From assembly GCF_029194005.1 (NCBI RefSeq), contig NZ_JARFVA010000002.1:1-64000 (forward strand): a stretch of 64,000 nucleotides of DNA, given 5' to 3'. This DNA is from Flagellimonas okinawensis. Its GTDB lineage: Bacteria > Bacteroidota > Bacteroidia > Flavobacteriales > Flavobacteriaceae. Each line of letters starts with the position of its first letter. Within the stretch, counting starts at the first letter, position 1. Made by a program: the position numbers and the translations under genes. Shown here piece by piece: positions 45,143 to 53,736 of this stretch. Below the pieces are notes generated by a model, which had not been told where the DNA came from, searched no databases, and saw nothing but the letters and a program-made list of their open reading frames with translations.

Positions 45143-45163
45143 AATTTAGAATCGCTCTAAATT
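45143..45163. promoter_or_regulatory. 8-5-8 inverted repeat in AraC-hemA intergenic region
   Basis: AATTTAGA, the spacer ATCGC and TCTAAATT form a perfect dyad between the divergent AraC and hemA genes. It lies in the predicted leader of the AraC gene. The symmetric half-site is typical of a dimeric regulator operator, but no regulator can be assigned. Confidence 0.45.
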
Positions 45164-45177
45164 GCATTGTGTAATAT

Positions 45178-45185
45178 CAAATTTA
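45178..45185 (-). promoter_or_regulatory. Predicted -7 promoter element for AraC-family gene
   Basis: On the minus strand TAAATTTG matches TAnnTTTG, about 70 bases before the AraC start codon. No canonical -33 was found. Confidence 0.4.
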
Positions 45186-45292
45186 TCAATAATACCAATG
45201 CTTTCCGTCATTTTTATCAAAAATAAACCATAAAATAACATCTGTGGTTATTTATAGTTCCGCTAGCGTTATTTTTTGAAACATAACCCTTT

Positions 45293-45300
45293 TATTTTTG
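45293..45300 (+). promoter_or_regulatory. Predicted -7 promoter element for heme operon
   Basis: TATTTTTG matches TAnnTTTG and lies 20 bases before the hemA ATG at 45321. A TTTG at 45275-45278 is only 14 bases upstream, shorter than usual. A CGCTAGCG palindrome (45261-45268) sits just upstream. Confidence 0.45.
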
Positions 45301-45320
45301 TGCTGCGATTTATATCCTTT

Positions 45321-46577
45321 ATGAGGGACTACCATATTTCAAAACATAATTCCTTCTATGCCGTTGGTTTGAGTTACAAGAAGGCGGATGCAGAGGTTAG
45401 AGGAAAGTTCAGTCTGGATGTTCCTGCCATTGACCATATATTGGGCAAGGCCAAGGAAATTGGGGTTGATGGCCTTTTGGCCATTTCCACATGCAACAGG
45501 ACCGAGTTATATGGTTTTGCACAACATCCCTACCAACTTATCAAACTACTTTGTGACGAGACCAATGGAACCGTTGAAGAGTTTCAAGAGGTAGCCTATG
45601 TCTATAAAAACCATGATGCCATTTCGCACATGTTCAAAGTAGGCACAGGACTCGATAGCCAAATTTTAGGTGACTTTGAGATTATAAGCCAGATAAAGCA
45701 AGGATTTTATCGCTCCAAAAAACAGGATATGGCCAATCCGTTCTTGGAACGTTTGTGCAATTCAGTTATTCAGGCCAGTAAACGCATCAAAAACGAAACA
45801 GAGCTTTCTTCGGGAGCTACCTCTGTGGCATTTGCTTCGGTAAAATATATCCTGGATAATGTCGATGACATTTCCAAGAAGAACATCTTGTTGTTCGGAA
45901 CTGGTAAGATTGGAAGAAACACCTGTGAAAACCTGGTAAAGCACTCCAATAATTCCCATATTACCCTAATCAACAGGACTAGGGAAAAGGCAGAGGATAT
46001 CGCCGGGAAATTTCAATTAACGGTAAAAGATTATGGAGATCTACAAACCGAAATTCGTAAGGCAGATATTTTAGTAGTGGCCACAGGTGCTCAATTGCCA
46101 ACTGTTTCCAAAGCATTGATCTATCCTAAAAAACCATTACTTATCCTTGATTTGTCCGTTCCCAAAAATGTATCTGACGATGTAAAGGAACTAGACAATG
46201 TGACCCTGGTACATCTTGATGAACTTTCCCAAATTACCGATGAGACCTTGGCCAAAAGAAAGGAATATGTTCCAAAAGCCGAAGCCATCATAGAAAAGGT
46301 AAAAAAGGACTTTTTAAAATGGTTGGAAACCCGCAAGTTTGCCCCAGTGATCAACGCACTAAAGGACAAACTAAATACCATGAAGGCTGAAGAAATCGAT
46401 TTTCAGACCAAAAAAATCGAAGGTTTCGACCAAATTCAGGCAGAAATCATCTCGGACAGGATCATTCAAAAAATTACAAAGCAGTTTGCCAACCACTTAA
46501 AGAGCAACGAGGTCGATACCGATGATAGTCTGGAACTTATCCAGAAAGTATTTCAGCTAGAACTACACTCCAAATGA
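45321..46577 (+). CDS. hemA: Glutamyl-tRNA reductase
   Basis: A 418-residue enzyme that reduces Glu-tRNA to glutamate-1-semialdehyde, the first committed heme step. The catalytic cysteine is C58 (ISTCNRTELY), the NADPH site is GTGKIGRN, and the C-terminal dimerisation helix is present. An upstream in-frame TTG at 45276 would lie before the promoter's transcription start, so the ATG at 45321 is used. It opens the heme operon; its stop overlaps hemC by four bases. Confidence 0.95.
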   Translation: MRDYHISKHNSFYAVGLSYKKADAEVRGKFSLDVPAIDHILGKAKEIGVDGLLAISTCNRTELYGFAQHPYQLIKLLCDETNGTVEEFQEVAYVYKNHDAISHMFKVGTGLDSQILGDFEIISQIKQGFYRSKKQDMANPFLERLCNSVIQASKRIKNETELSSGATSVAFASVKYILDNVDDISKKNILLFGTGKIGRNTCENLVKHSNNSHITLINRTREKAEDIAGKFQLTVKDYGDLQTEIRKADILVVATGAQLPTVSKALIYPKKPLLILDLSVPKNVSDDVKELDNVTLVHLDELSQITDETLAKRKEYVPKAEAIIEKVKKDFLKWLETRKFAPVINALKDKLNTMKAEEIDFQTKKIEGFDQIQAEIISDRIIQKITKQFANHLKSNEVDTDDSLELIQKVFQLELHSK

Positions 46578-47482
46578 GCAAAATAATCCGCATTGGAACA
46601 CGCGACAGCGAACTGGCGTTGTGGCAAGCAACTACCGTACAACAAAAGTTGGAAGCACAGGGATACGACACCATTTTGGTGCCGACAAAATCCATGGGGG
46701 ACCAAGTTCTTGACAAACCGTTGTATGAGCTTGGAGTTACTGGAATATTTACCAAGACCTTGGATATTGCATTGCTCAAAGGGGATATCGATATCGCGGT
46801 ACATTCCATGAAAGATGTGCCAACACAATTACCCAAAGGGATTGTTCAAGTGGCCGTTTTGGAACGTGCCATAACTCACGATATATTGGTCCACAAAGGT
46901 TCCGATTTTTTAAATTCCGATGGTCCAGCGACTATTGCCACGGGAAGTTTGCGACGAAAGGCCCAATGGCTCAACAAATATCCCAAACACAAAGTGGTCG
47001 ACCTTCGTGGAAACGTGAATACCCGTCTACTTAAACTCATCGAGAACGATTGGCAAGGAGCCATTTTTGCCCAGGCAGGATTGGAACGTATCAAGCTATT
47101 GCCCAAAGACGCCATTCAATTGGATTGGATGATTCCAGCTCCCGCTCAAGGCGCCATGTTGGTAGTTGCTAAAGAAGAAGATGATTTTACCAAAGAGGCA
47201 TTGGCAAAATTGAACCACTCCGAAACCGAAATCGCCACAACCATTGAACGTGAGTTTCTACGCACGCTGGAAGGCGGTTGTACAGCTCCAATCGGTGCCT
47301 TGGCACAAATAAAAGATCAAACCGTTTACTTTAAAGGAGTCGTTTTCTCTTTGGATGGAACAAAGAAAATTGACATCAAAAAAGAAATAAAACTGTCCAA
47401 GGCCAAAGACCTTGGAAAAACCTGCGCCAATGAAGTATTGCAAAAAAGGAGGCGACAAATTGATGCAAGAGATCAGAAATGA
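46574..47482 (+). CDS. hemC: Hydroxymethylbilane synthase (porphobilinogen deaminase)
   Basis: A 302-residue enzyme that condenses four porphobilinogens into hydroxymethylbilane. RIGTRDSELALWQA at the start, HSMKDVPTQLP and the dipyrromethane-cofactor cysteine C236 (EGGCTAPIGA) are diagnostic. The ATGA overlaps on both sides couple it to hemA and hemD. Confidence 0.96.
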   Translation: MSKIIRIGTRDSELALWQATTVQQKLEAQGYDTILVPTKSMGDQVLDKPLYELGVTGIFTKTLDIALLKGDIDIAVHSMKDVPTQLPKGIVQVAVLERAITHDILVHKGSDFLNSDGPATIATGSLRRKAQWLNKYPKHKVVDLRGNVNTRLLKLIENDWQGAIFAQAGLERIKLLPKDAIQLDWMIPAPAQGAMLVVAKEEDDFTKEALAKLNHSETEIATTIEREFLRTLEGGCTAPIGALAQIKDQTVYFKGVVFSLDGTKKIDIKKEIKLSKAKDLGKTCANEVLQKRRRQIDARDQK

Positions 47483-48135
47483 GAACAGTACTGTCCACTA
47501 AAATGTTGAGTTTGCCCCAAAAGGAGCTGTTTCTAAATTCCGGTTTGGGATTGGTGGAGTACGATGCCCTAAAAATTGATTTTCTTGATGTGAAAATCCC
47601 ATTCACCTACAACAACTACATATTTACCAGTAAAAATGCCGTAAAGGCATTTTTGCAGCAAACCAAAAATTTAGATTTATCCAAATTTCACGCGTTTTGT
47701 GTAGGTGAAAAGACAAAATCGCTTTTGGAAGAAAAGGGTCTAATAGTTTTGGAAATGGCCGAAAATGCTGCAGAATTGGCTGAAATTATATTCAAAAAGT
47801 ACCAAAATAAGTCTTTTTTATTCCTGTGCGGCAACAAAAGAAGGGATGAACTCCCAAATATTTTGACTAAAAATAACGTTCAGTATAAAGAACTGGAAGT
47901 GTACCAGACAAATCTAAACCCAAAGGCATTTCAACGAGATTTTGATGGTATTATGTTCTTTAGTCCCAGTAGTGTCCGAAGCTATCTTTTGGAAAACAGT
48001 TTAGGGAACAGCACAATGTTCTGTATTGGAAATACCACCGCTTCCGAAGCTCAAAAACATTCAAAAAATATTATTGTAGCCAACAAACCAACTGTAGAAA
48101 ATGTGTTGGTGCAGGCGATAAATCACTATAAGTAA
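47479..48135 (+). CDS. hemD: Uroporphyrinogen-III synthase
   Basis: A 218-residue cyclising enzyme that turns hydroxymethylbilane into uroporphyrinogen III. The family is poorly conserved; assignment rests on length, a two-lobed Rossmann-like pattern ([37 protein letters not shown]) and its position between hemC and hemE. It overlaps hemC by four bases and lies 2 bases before hemE. Confidence 0.88.
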   Translation: MRTVLSTKMLSLPQKELFLNSGLGLVEYDALKIDFLDVKIPFTYNNYIFTSKNAVKAFLQQTKNLDLSKFHAFCVGEKTKSLLEEKGLIVLEMAENAAELAEIIFKKYQNKSFLFLCGNKRRDELPNILTKNNVQYKELEVYQTNLNPKAFQRDFDGIMFFSPSSVRSYLLENSLGNSTMFCIGNTTASEAQKHSKNIIVANKPTVENVLVQAINHYK

Positions 48136-48137
48136 TT

Positions 48138-49163
48138 ATGATAAAAAACGACTTGTTCCTGAAGGCATTAAAAGGTGAAACCGTTGAACGTCCTCCCGTG
48201 TGGATGATGCGACAAGCAGGGCGCTATTTGCCAGAGTTTATGGAACTCCGTAAAAAATACGATTTCTTCACCCGTTGCCAGACACCGGAATTGGCTTCGG
48301 AAATTACCGTTCAGCCGATACGCCGATACGGAATGGATGCCGCCATTTTGTTCAGCGATATTTTGGTAATTCCCCAGGCCATGGACATCGAGGTGCAGAT
48401 GAAACCTAATTTTGGTCCATATTTACCCAATCCAATTCGCTCACAAGAAGATTTGGACAAAGTAATCGTTCCAGACATTCAGGATACTTTGGGGTATGTG
48501 ATGGATGCCATTACCATGACCAAGGAAAAATTGAACGACGAAGTACCCCTGATTGGATTTGCAGGTTCGCCATGGACACTTCTTTGTTATTGCGTGGAAG
48601 GTCAAGGGAGCAAGAGTTTTGATAAAGCCAGAGGATTTTGTTTTACTCAGCCAAAGGCTGCACACGAATTGCTCCAAAAAATAACGGATACCACCATAGC
48701 GTATCTTAAAGCCAAGGTGAAAGCAGGTGTAAATGCCGTTCAGATTTTTGATTCTTGGGGAGGAATGCTGTCTCCACAAGATTATCAAGAATTTTCATGG
48801 AATTACATTCAGCAGATCGTGGATGCATTAAAAGACGAGGCCCCCGTCATCGTTTTTGGAAAAGGATGTTGGTTCGCACTCAAGGAAATGGCGAATTCAG
48901 GTGCTTCGGCCGTTGGTGTCGATTGGACATGTTCCGCTCAAAATGCTAGATATTTAACGGGAGGCAATGTTACCCTTCAAGGTAATTTTGATCCAGCTCG
49001 CTTGCTTTCGCCTCCAGAGAAAATAAAGGAAATGGTGACGCAAATGATTCGTGATTTTGGCAAGGACAAATATATCGTGAACCTGGGCCATGGTATTTTA
49101 CCAAACATACCTGTAGAAAATGCAAAAGCATTTATTGATGCAGTAAAAGAATACAAGGAGTGA
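48138..49163 (+). CDS. hemE: Uroporphyrinogen decarboxylase
   Basis: A 341-residue enzyme that decarboxylates uroporphyrinogen III to coproporphyrinogen III. The N-terminal signature [16 protein letters not shown] and the downstream [16 protein letters not shown] and [11 protein letters not shown] blocks are typical. Its stop codon overlaps the next gene (GTGA), which is not a classical heme gene. Confidence 0.96.
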   Translation: MIKNDLFLKALKGETVERPPVWMMRQAGRYLPEFMELRKKYDFFTRCQTPELASEITVQPIRRYGMDAAILFSDILVIPQAMDIEVQMKPNFGPYLPNPIRSQEDLDKVIVPDIQDTLGYVMDAITMTKEKLNDEVPLIGFAGSPWTLLCYCVEGQGSKSFDKARGFCFTQPKAAHELLQKITDTTIAYLKAKVKAGVNAVQIFDSWGGMLSPQDYQEFSWNYIQQIVDALKDEAPVIVFGKGCWFALKEMANSGASAVGVDWTCSAQNARYLTGGNVTLQGNFDPARLLSPPEKIKEMVTQMIRDFGKDKYIVNLGHGILPNIPVENAKAFIDAVKEYKE

Positions 49164-49651
49164 ACCTTTTTGCAATAGCAAAGCGGGTCGATTTTAAAAA
49201 TATACTGAAAGGTTTGCTAATTGGACTGAGTCGACCTCACTTTATTTGGCCTACCATCAAGGCGACAAAGGATTGCATTTCCATATCAACCAAAAACTAT
49301 GGCAAACTGCATCATAAAAATGGTCCAGCGAATGCCTTCAGACATGCCTTTTGGAATTATTTGATAGCCAAACGTTGTTTTAAATGGCAAAACAATGAAG
49401 AAACTGTCTTGAATTGGGCAAAAAAAGTAACCGATTGGCATGAAGATTCATTTCCGAACAAACAATTGCCAAAGGCAATGGATTTACACAATAATGGAGT
49501 GGGACGCTTCATTTTTGAGCAGCATCCTGAAAAATCGGAGGATGAAATCGTTGGGCTGTTAGGGAAAATGGCGTCTGAATCCATCAAAATTGATGAAAGT
49601 TCAGCGCTTTCTGAACATAAAAACCAAATGGTACATATTTTAGAACAATGA
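49160..49651 (+). CDS. DUF6973-like protein embedded in heme operon
   Basis: A 163-residue protein that I place tentatively in DUF6973. It starts with a GTG overlapping hemE by four bases and overlaps hemF by four bases, so its dosage is tied to the operon. Conserved-looking polar residues cluster as in a hydrolase: N58, R61, H62 and W65 ([12 protein letters not shown]), D92, H94 and E95 (TDWHEDS), and D108, H110, N111 and N112 (MDLHNNGVG). No signal peptide is seen; a weak hydrophobic stretch near 15-30 could attach it to the membrane. Family members also occur in toxin-like proteins. A role in heme metabolism is inferred from position only. Confidence 0.75.
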   Translation: MNLFAIAKRVDFKNILKGLLIGLSRPHFIWPTIKATKDCISISTKNYGKLHHKNGPANAFRHAFWNYLIAKRCFKWQNNEETVLNWAKKVTDWHEDSFPNKQLPKAMDLHNNGVGRFIFEQHPEKSEDEIVGLLGKMASESIKIDESSALSEHKNQMVHILEQ

Positions 49652-50550
49652 AGGATAAGTTTTACCAATACATTCAACAACTACAAGACACCATCACCAA
49701 TAAACTGGAACAACTTGACGGGACCGCCAAGTTCAAGCAAGATTTTTGGGAACGAGAAGAAGGCGGTGGTGGTAGAACCAGAGTCATCGAAAATGGTGCT
49801 GTTTTTGAAAAAGGAGGTGTAAACATTTCCAAAGTCCACGGTCCATTACCAAAAAGTATGCAAAACTATTTTGGAGTAGAGGATGTGGATTTCTTTGCAT
49901 GTGGTCTCAGTTTGGTGATTCATCCAAAAAGCCCGATGGTGCCAACTGTACACGCCAATTGGCGCTATTTTGAAATGTACGACAAGCAAGGCAACATCGT
50001 AGATCAATGGTTTGGTGGTGGACAAGACCTTACACCTTATTATTTGTTCGAGGAGGATGCCACACATTTTCACGCGATTTGCAAAAAGGCCTGCGATGCC
50101 AATAATCCAGAATTTTATCCAACTTACAAAAAGAAATGCGACGAATATTTCTGGAATTCACACAGAAATGAAGCTCGTGGCGTAGGTGGATTGTTCTTCG
50201 ATTATTGCAAAGCAACCGAAGAAACCAGTATGGAAAACTGGTACCATTTTGTGACCGAGGTTGGGAACAGTTTTTTGGATGCCTACGCACCCATTGTTGA
50301 AAAAAGAAAAAATCTCCCTTATACGCAAGAACAACGCAACTGGCAAGAAATTCGTCGAGGGCGTTATGTAGAGTTTAATTTGGTACACGATAAGGGCACT
50401 CTTTTTGGCCTAAAAACAAACGGTCGTATAGAAAGTATCCTGATGAGCCTGCCGCCACATGTGCAATGGCGATATGACCATCATCCAGAAAAAGGAAGCG
50501 AGGAAGAGAAATTGATAGCAGTGTTACAAAACCCAAAAACTTGGGTTTAA
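49648..50550 (+). CDS. hemF: Oxygen-dependent coproporphyrinogen III oxidase
   Basis: A 300-residue enzyme that converts coproporphyrinogen III to protoporphyrinogen IX using oxygen. FWEREEGGGGRTRVIENG, PKSPMVPTVHANWRYFE and GGGQDLTPYYLFEEDATHFH are diagnostic. Use of the oxygen-dependent enzyme indicates an aerobic lifestyle. It overlaps the DUF6973-like gene by four bases. A hairpin covers its last codons. Confidence 0.96.
   Translation: MKDKFYQYIQQLQDTITNKLEQLDGTAKFKQDFWEREEGGGGRTRVIENGAVFEKGGVNISKVHGPLPKSMQNYFGVEDVDFFACGLSLVIHPKSPMVPTVHANWRYFEMYDKQGNIVDQWFGGGQDLTPYYLFEEDATHFHAICKKACDANNPEFYPTYKKKCDEYFWNSHRNEARGVGGLFFDYCKATEETSMENWYHFVTEVGNSFLDAYAPIVEKRKNLPYTQEQRNWQEIRRGRYVEFNLVHDKGTLFGLKTNGRIESILMSLPPHVQWRYDHHPEKGSEEEKLIAVLQNPKTWV
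50531..50546 (+). other. Hairpin at the end of hemF
   Basis: ACCCAA, an AAAC loop and TTGGGT form a 6-bp stem over the last hemF codons, followed by TTTAA. It is a weak terminator or attenuator at best. Confidence 0.35.
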
Positions 50551-50554
50551 TGCG

Positions 50555-50562
50555 TAGTTTTG
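50555..50562 (+). promoter_or_regulatory. Predicted internal promoter before PhzF gene
   Basis: TAGTTTTG matches TAnnTTTG, 16 bases before the PhzF ATG, just after the hemF stop codon. It would let the PhzF and hemB genes be transcribed separately from the front of the operon. Confidence 0.4.
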
Positions 50563-50578
50563 TCCTGAAACCAAATCA

Positions 50579-51367
50579 ATGAGACAGAGAATTTATCAAA
50601 TAGATGCATTCACCAACCAGACTTTCGGGGGCAACCCTGCAGCGGTCTGCATTTTGGATTCGTGGTTGAACCCAGAATTGATGCAACAAATTGCACAAGA
50701 AAATAACCTAGCCGAAACAGCCTTTGCCGTAAAAAAAGATGATTTGTACGAAATTCGATGGTTTACCCCCGAAGTGGAAGTGGACCTTTGCGGACATGCG
50801 ACCTTGGCTGCTGCCTTTGTTCTGTTTCATTTTTATGAACTGGAAAAAGATACCATTCAGTTTTATTCCAGCAGAAGTGGAAATCTAACCGTAAACAAGG
50901 CGGATAATGGATGGTTAACCATGGATTTTCCAACGGACAACTTGGTTGCTATTCAAAATATTGAGGAGTTGGACACCGCTATTGGGAAAGCCCCGGTAAA
51001 AACCCTGAAGGGCAAAACCGATTATATGATGGTCTATAGCTCCCAAAACGAAATTGAGGAAATTGAACCCAACCATCATTTATTGGCGCAATTGGACGTT
51101 CGAGGGGTAATTGTTACAGGACCAGGGGACGAAGTAGATTTTGTTTCCCGCTTTTTTGCTCCTGCCTGTGGAATTCCTGAAGACCCTGTGACAGGTTCTG
51201 CCCATACTTCATTGACTCCCTATTGGACCGAAATATTGGATAAAACCAAAATGACAGCTAAACAGCTTTCCAAACGAGGTGGCGATTTGGTCTGTGAATA
51301 TTTAGGCGAGCGTGTTAAAATTTCAGGTAAGGCCGTACTTTATCTAACAGGAGAAATTGATATTTAA
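50579..51367 (+). CDS. PhzF family isomerase/epimerase
   Basis: A 262-residue PhzF-type protein of the diaminopimelate-epimerase fold. The catalytic glutamate E46 lies in NLAETAFAV, and the pseudo-repeat shows GGNPAAVC and CGIPEDPVTGSAHTSL. Family members are isomerases of small metabolites; the substrate here is unknown and phenazine synthesis is not implied. It lies between hemF and hemB, 28 bases after hemF, probably as a passenger with its own promoter. Confidence 0.88.
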   Translation: MRQRIYQIDAFTNQTFGGNPAAVCILDSWLNPELMQQIAQENNLAETAFAVKKDDLYEIRWFTPEVEVDLCGHATLAAAFVLFHFYELEKDTIQFYSSRSGNLTVNKADNGWLTMDFPTDNLVAIQNIEELDTAIGKAPVKTLKGKTDYMMVYSSQNEIEEIEPNHHLLAQLDVRGVIVTGPGDEVDFVSRFFAPACGIPEDPVTGSAHTSLTPYWTEILDKTKMTAKQLSKRGGDLVCEYLGERVKISGKAVLYLTGEIDI

Positions 51368-51386
51368 TTCAGCTTAAAACTAAAAT

Positions 51387-52376
51387 ATGTATCCATTAAT
51401 ACGAAATAGAAGACTACGTGCATCCGAATCCATCAGAAGGTTGGTTCGGGAAACTACCTTGACCCCGGATGACTTTTTGGTTCCACTTTTCGTAACCGAG
51501 GGAAAAGGAATTAAAGAAGAAATTCCCTCAATGCCCAACTATTTTCGATTGAGTTTGGACAATCTCGAAAAAGAAGTAAAGGAACTTTGGAAAATGGGAT
51601 TGTGCTCTGTTCTTCTTTTTGTAAAAGTTGATGATAAACTTAAGGACAATAAGGGAACGGAAGCTTTGAATCCCGATGGTTTAATGCAACGCGCCATAAA
51701 AACCGTAAAAAACGCCTGTCCACAAATGTTGGTGATGACGGACGTGGCCCTTGACCCATTTTCCGCTTTTGGACACGATGGTATTGTGGCTGAAGGGCAA
51801 ATCTTAAATGATGAAACCGCTGAAGTACTAGCTGAAATGAGTGTGTCGCACGCCAAGGCCGGGGCTGATTTTGTGGCACCCAGCGATATGATGGACGGTA
51901 GAATCCTTACCATTCGCGAGGCATTGGAAGATGAAGGGTTCATCAACACCGGAATTATGGCCTATTCCGCAAAATACGCAAGTGCCTTCTATGGTCCTTT
52001 CCGTGATGCACTGGATTCAGCCCCTGTGGATATTGCCGATGTGCCTAAGGACAAAAAAACCTATCAAATGGATTATGCCAATCGGTATGAATCCATTCGC
52101 GAGACACAAATGGACATTGATGAGGGTGCTGATATTGTAATGGTAAAACCTGGTCTTTGCTATTTGGATATTGTTCGTGAAATAAAAAATGAAGTAGAGG
52201 TTCCCGTTGCAGTGTACCAAGTTTCCGGAGAATATGCCATGGTAAAAGCTGCAGCTGAAAAAGGGTGGTTGGACCACGATGCGGTAATGCTGGAACAACT
52301 GACCGCCATTAAGAGAGCCGGAGCCGATATTATAGCCAGTTATTTTGCGAAGGATTTTATCCGTACTTTGGGATAA
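51387..52376 (+). CDS. hemB: Porphobilinogen synthase (delta-aminolevulinate dehydratase)
   Basis: A 329-residue enzyme that condenses two aminolevulinates. The Schiff-base lysines are K196 (YSAKYASAFYGP) and K254 (VMVKPGLCYLD). The usual zinc-binding cysteines are replaced in TDVALDPFSAFGHDG by alanine and aspartate (A121, D123, D131), indicating the magnesium-dependent type. It is the last hem gene of the cluster, 19 bases after PhzF. Confidence 0.96.
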   Translation: MYPLIRNRRLRASESIRRLVRETTLTPDDFLVPLFVTEGKGIKEEIPSMPNYFRLSLDNLEKEVKELWKMGLCSVLLFVKVDDKLKDNKGTEALNPDGLMQRAIKTVKNACPQMLVMTDVALDPFSAFGHDGIVAEGQILNDETAEVLAEMSVSHAKAGADFVAPSDMMDGRILTIREALEDEGFINTGIMAYSAKYASAFYGPFRDALDSAPVDIADVPKDKKTYQMDYANRYESIRETQMDIDEGADIVMVKPGLCYLDIVREIKNEVEVPVAVYQVSGEYAMVKAAAEKGWLDHDAVMLEQLTAIKRAGADIIASYFAKDFIRTLG

Positions 52377-52388
52377 ACCTCAACCTAC

Positions 52389-53696
52389 ATGAAAAAGCTA
52401 GCGGTTTCGTTTTTCTTTACCACTTTAGTGATGCCCTTTGGGTTTGCCCAACGAGAACTTATTCATGCCTATCCGCACAAATTGGGTTTTGATGAAGCTT
52501 ACATCAACCAAAAAGTGGATTCCATTATGGAAATGGGCATTGATAGTTTGGCCTTTCCAGGAGCACAATTGTTGGTCGCCAAGAACGATACCGTTATTTT
52601 TCACAAGGCTTATGGTTTCCATACCTACGATAGTATTCAGCCAGTCGCATTGAATGATTTGTATGACCTAGCCTCCGTCACCAAAATATCGGGACCGTTG
52701 CCTGCGCTGATGAAGTTGGTAGACGAAGGCAAACTAGATCTCGATAAACCTTTCAGCACCTATTGGGAACCATGGAAACATCGAAAAGACAAAAAGGACC
52801 TCACGCTCCGTGAGATTTTGGCACATCAGGCAGGTTTAGTGCCCTACATTGTGTTTTTACAGAAAGTGCTTCGGAAAAATGGAAAAATTAAAAGGAGGTT
52901 TGTCCACCATTCAGCGGATAACAGATTTCAAGGTCAGGTATACAATGGACTCTACATCAACAATCGTTTTGAACGGAAAATGAACCGAATCATCAATCGG
53001 TCCAAAGTCTCGGACGAAAAGAAGTACAAATACTCCGGTCTCACTTTTCTGATTTTTCCAACGTTGATAGAGCAACTCACAGGAACCTATTATCAAACCT
53101 ATTTGGATGATAATTTCTATCATCCCTTAGGTTGTCATACATTGGGGTATCTCCCCAGGGAAAATAAATATGTGAATGCCATTGTTCCCACCGAAGTGGA
53201 TACGCTCTTTAGAAAAACATTGGTCAAAGGTTGGGTGCACGACGAGAATGCATCACTTAAAGGAGGGGTTTCCGGAAATGCTGGATTGTTTGGTACAGCA
53301 GACGATTTAGCCAAATTGATGCTATTCTATCAAAATTATGGCAATGTGGATGGCAAACAGATTATCTCCCAAGAAACTGTGAAAGAGTTCACTACCGTTC
53401 AATATCCCGAAAATGAAAATTATAGAGGTTTAGGTTTTGATAAACCCTTATTGAACAATTCCGAAATCCCTTTGGAAGAATCCTACCCTTCGCCTTTGGC
53501 ATCACCGGAAAGTTTTGGGCATTCTGGATTTACAGGAACATTTGTTTGGGCAGATCCCGTCAAAAAATTGACCTTCATTTTTCTTTCCAACCGGGTATAC
53601 CCCTCACGAGACCATCGAAAATTATATAGTTTGGATATTCGACAGGCGCTTCAGGATGTTTTTTACAAAGCAGAAGGATTAAACATTCAAAATTAA
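52389..53696 (+). CDS. Exported serine hydrolase (beta-lactamase/PBP class C fold)
   Basis: A 435-residue exported enzyme. A signal peptide (to FAQ at 21) is followed by the PF00144 domain with S96-x-x-K99 (SVTK), a Tyr-Ser-Gly motif near 223 (KYKYSGLTF) and HSGFTG as the third box. The family includes beta-lactamases, DD-peptidases and esterases; the role is not determined. It starts 12 bases after hemB and may be cotranscribed with the heme operon. Confidence 0.87.
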   Translation: MKKLAVSFFFTTLVMPFGFAQRELIHAYPHKLGFDEAYINQKVDSIMEMGIDSLAFPGAQLLVAKNDTVIFHKAYGFHTYDSIQPVALNDLYDLASVTKISGPLPALMKLVDEGKLDLDKPFSTYWEPWKHRKDKKDLTLREILAHQAGLVPYIVFLQKVLRKNGKIKRRFVHHSADNRFQGQVYNGLYINNRFERKMNRIINRSKVSDEKKYKYSGLTFLIFPTLIEQLTGTYYQTYLDDNFYHPLGCHTLGYLPRENKYVNAIVPTEVDTLFRKTLVKGWVHDENASLKGGVSGNAGLFGTADDLAKLMLFYQNYGNVDGKQIISQETVKEFTTVQYPENENYRGLGFDKPLLNNSEIPLEESYPSPLASPESFGHSGFTGTFVWADPVKKLTFIFLSNRVYPSRDHRKLYSLDIRQALQDVFYKAEGLNIQN

Positions 53697-53736
53697 TTCC
53701 TATTCCCTATCTTGGTACTAAACATTCTGCCATTCT

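Noticed and set aside
45276-45320. Upstream TTG start of hemA
   Set aside because: It precedes the predicted transcription start; the ATG at 45321 begins the expected HemA N-terminus.
50579-51367. Phenazine biosynthesis
   Set aside because: PhzF-fold proteins are widespread isomerases; no other phenazine gene lies nearby.
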